DNA of 64,000 nt from Bremerella sp. P1 (GTDB taxonomy: Bacteria; Planctomycetota; Planctomycetia; Pirellulales; Pirellulaceae): contig NZ_CP118164.1 of assembly GCF_028748185.1 (NCBI RefSeq), positions 868,001-932,000 of the forward strand, written 5' to 3'. Made by a program: the position numbers and the translations under genes. Shown in pieces: positions 62,835 to 64,000 of this stretch; position 1 is the first letter of the stretch, and each line of letters opens with the position of its first letter. The notes beneath the pieces were generated by a model that was not told where the DNA came from, searched no databases, and worked only from the letters and a program-made list of their open reading frames with translations.

Positions 62835-62906
62835 ATGAACAGCTGGCAGTTTACTTTTGGATTCTACTTTCCCTACTTTCCGAGTAGGGCCGAGGATTCT
62901 GTGTAA
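62835..62906 (+). CDS. Aromatic-rich leader peptide of the DAHP synthase attenuator
   Basis: This 23-codon ORF runs from ATG 62835 to TAA 62904-62906. Residues 4-15 read WQFTFGFYFPYF: one Trp, five Phe and two Tyr, eight aromatic codons of twelve. It lies 129 bp upstream of a DAHP synthase gene and just before an intrinsic terminator, the layout of the pheA, trp and pheST leader peptides of other bacteria. Ribosomes would stall here when charged aromatic tRNAs are scarce. No ribosome site precedes the ATG; the likely transcription start is one base upstream, so leaderless initiation is possible. The codon run is too biased to be chance, in my judgement. Confidence 0.8.
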   Translation: MNSWQFTFGFYFPYFPSRAEDSV

Positions 62907-62972
62907 ACTGCTAACTGCAAAACGCGAGAACTCCAAAAGCCCTGAATCGGAAAGCGATTCAGGGCTTTTTTT
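62844..62972 (+). promoter_or_regulatory. Transcription attenuator (competing hairpins) upstream of DAHP synthase
   Basis: Four regions can be read. 1:2 hairpin: CCCTACT (62871-62877) with AGTAGGG (62883-62889), lying over the last aromatic codons. 2:3 antiterminator: TAGGGC (62885-62890) with GCCCTG (62939-62944), and GGATTCT (62894-62900) with AGAACTCC (62927-62934, one bulge). 3:4 terminator: 62936-62949 with 62955-62968. A further stem, GCAGTTTAC (62846-62854) with GTAAACTGC (62903-62911), encloses the 1:2 hairpin in untranslated RNA. A ribosome stalled on aromatic codons masks region 1 and frees 2 for 3; one at the stop codon masks region 2 and lets the terminator form. Confidence 0.75.
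62936..62972 (+). terminator. Intrinsic terminator (attenuator stem 3:4) before DAHP synthase
   Basis: AAAGCCCTGAATCG (62936-62949) pairs perfectly with CGATTCAGGGCTTT (62955-62968) around a GAAAG loop, and a T-run reaches 62972. It lies 62 bp before the DAHP synthase ATG on the same strand, so it can control that gene as well as end upstream transcripts. Confidence 0.9.
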
Positions 62973-63034
62973 GTTTCTATTGCCAACTTTAAGACCTGAC
63001 ACCTCACCAAACTAAAGCCTGGGAAGAGAAAGCA

Positions 63035-64000
63035 ATGATCATCGTTATGAAACGGGACGCCACCGGCGACATGATTCAACATGCCGCCGAAAAAGTCGAG
63101 AAATTAGGGCTCAAAGCCCACGTCATCGAAGGGACTGAAAGGACCGTGATCGCCGCAATTGGCGACAAACGCGAAGAAATGCGGGAGTCGTTCGAGACCG
63201 TCACAGGTGTCTCGAAGGTCGTACCGATCCTGGCCCCTTACAAGGTCGCCAGTCGCGAAGTGAAGCCAGAGCCAACGCTCGTCAAAGCCGGTAGCCTGGA
63301 AGTCGGCAACGGCAAGTGCGGCGTCATCGCGGGTCCCTGTAGCGTGGAAAGCGAAGACCAGATTGTCCAGACTGCCAAAGCAGTGAAAGCCGCAGGAGCC
63401 ACGGCGCTGCGTGGGGGAGCGTTCAAGCCACGCACGAGCCCTTATTCCTTCCAGGGTCTGAAAGAAGATGGCCTGAAGATGCTGGCCACAGCACGCGAAG
63501 AAACCGGCCTGGCCGTTGTCACGGAAGTGGTCGCGTCGGAAGACGTTAAGCTGGTTGCCAAGTATGCTGACGTATTGCAAATCGGTGCCCGCAACATGCA
63601 GAACTACCGCCTTTTAGAAGAGGTGGGCCGGGTCGATCGAGCCGTACTGCTCAAGCGTGGACCTTCCGCTACCATCGACGAACTGCTTCTGGCTGCCGAA
63701 TACATTCTCAACGAAGGCAACAGCCGCGTCATGCTGTGCGAACGCGGGATTCGCACCTTCGAGTCGCACACGCGGTTCACGCTTCCTCTGGCTACGGTGA
63801 CTTACCTTCATCAGAAGACGCACCTCCCGGTGGTCATCGATCCTAGCCACGGCACCGGCCATGCTTCCCTGGTCCCCGACATGTGCGTTGCCAGCGTGGC
63901 AATCGGCGCTGACGGCATCATCGTGGAAGTGCATCCCGAGCCTGACGAAGCCATGAGTGACGGCTATCAATCGCTTGATCTGCCTACCTTCGCGGAAACG
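63035..64000 (+). CDS. aroF: 3-deoxy-7-phosphoheptulonate (DAHP) synthase, type I-beta (3' end outside window)
   Basis: The first 322 residues are present and the frame is open at the window edge; the family has about 340, so little is missing. The N-terminus (about 1-70, [20 protein letters not shown]) is the ferredoxin-like regulatory domain of the Thermotoga-type enzyme, used for feedback by aromatic amino acids. The barrel has AGPCSVES (99-106), '[17 protein letters not shown]', '[13 protein letters not shown]' and IDPSHGTGH. It joins phosphoenolpyruvate and erythrose-4-phosphate in the first step of the shikimate pathway. GGGAAGAG lies 8-13 nt before the ATG. The upstream attenuator suggests transcriptional control on top of allostery. 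Confidence 0.93.
   Translation, partial: MIIVMKRDATGDMIQHAAEKVEKLGLKAHVIEGTERTVIAAIGDKREEMRESFETVTGVSKVVPILAPYKVASREVKPEPTLVKAGSLEVGNGKCGVIAGPCSVESEDQIVQTAKAVKAAGATALRGGAFKPRTSPYSFQGLKEDGLKMLATAREETGLAVVTEVVASEDVKLVAKYADVLQIGARNMQNYRLLEEVGRVDRAVLLKRGPSATIDELLLAAEYILNEGNSRVMLCERGIRTFESHTRFTLPLATVTYLHQKTHLPVVIDPSHGTGHASLVPDMCVASVAIGADGIIVEVHPEPDEAMSDGYQSLDLPTFAET

Noticed and set aside
62936-62972. Simple end-of-operon terminator for the histidine kinase gene
   Set aside because: It lies 177 bp past the kinase stop, behind a promoter and an aromatic-rich ORF, and its left arm overlaps a competing stem; attenuation explains more of the sequence. The simple role may still coexist.

Overview
The window reads as chromosomal DNA of a planctomycete, most likely the Pirellulales (Blastopirellula/Bremerella-like). 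This rests on gene content: a sulfatase, ExbB/ExbD beside large secreted TPR proteins, an ECF sigma factor beside a vWA/YfbK-like membrane protein, the futalosine menaquinone route, and many secreted proteins of unknown function. The genus is inference. I see no rRNA, tRNA, insertion sequence, prophage or CRISPR array.

Region 1 (1-20840, all minus strand) is a flagellar hook-basal-body locus. In transcription order it holds a membrane TPR protein, a FlgN-like coiled-coil protein, a soluble histidine kinase, a sigma54-type response regulator, then flgB-flgC-fliE-fliF-fliG-fliH-fliI-fliJ, a MotE-like protein, fliK, flgD, flgE, flbD, motA, motB, fliL and the start of a FliM/FliN-type switch protein cut by the window edge. 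Between the regulator and flgB lie a good sigma54 promoter and four similar 15-bp dyads, a plausible enhancer for that regulator.

Region 2 (21-26 kb, minus) carries an alpha/beta-hydrolase-fold protein without a recognisable catalytic triad, malate dehydrogenase, and two overlapping membrane-protein genes that share a repeated module. Region 3 (26-35.6 kb, plus) carries the ECF sigma factor, its vWA-like neighbour, two secreted TPR proteins, ExbB and two ExbD proteins, closed by a strong terminator that overlaps the end of convergent xerD. Region 4 (36.7-46.5 kb) holds galE, a PlsC-type acyltransferase, an OB/HD protein, a degenerate GGDEF protein, prmC-prfA-rpmE and an unusual symporter/solute-binding-protein fusion. 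Region 5 (46.6-50.1 kb) is a menaquinone cluster (ubiE/menG, ubiX, ubiA-like, mqnE). Region 6 (50-62.8 kb) is housekeeping and signalling: a pseudopilin-like membrane protein, a DUF4272 protein, a sulfatase, recG, rnhA, a membrane histidine kinase with a CxxxCH motif, priA, nadD, a small protein and a soluble histidine kinase.

The window ends in a DAHP synthase gene. Its leader is the most notable find: a 23-codon ORF with eight aromatic codons (1 Trp, 5 Phe, 2 Tyr) within residues 4-15, followed by mutually exclusive hairpins and an intrinsic terminator. This has the full layout of a ribosome-mediated transcription attenuator for the first step of aromatic amino-acid synthesis. All pairings were read by eye; no energies or database searches were computed.
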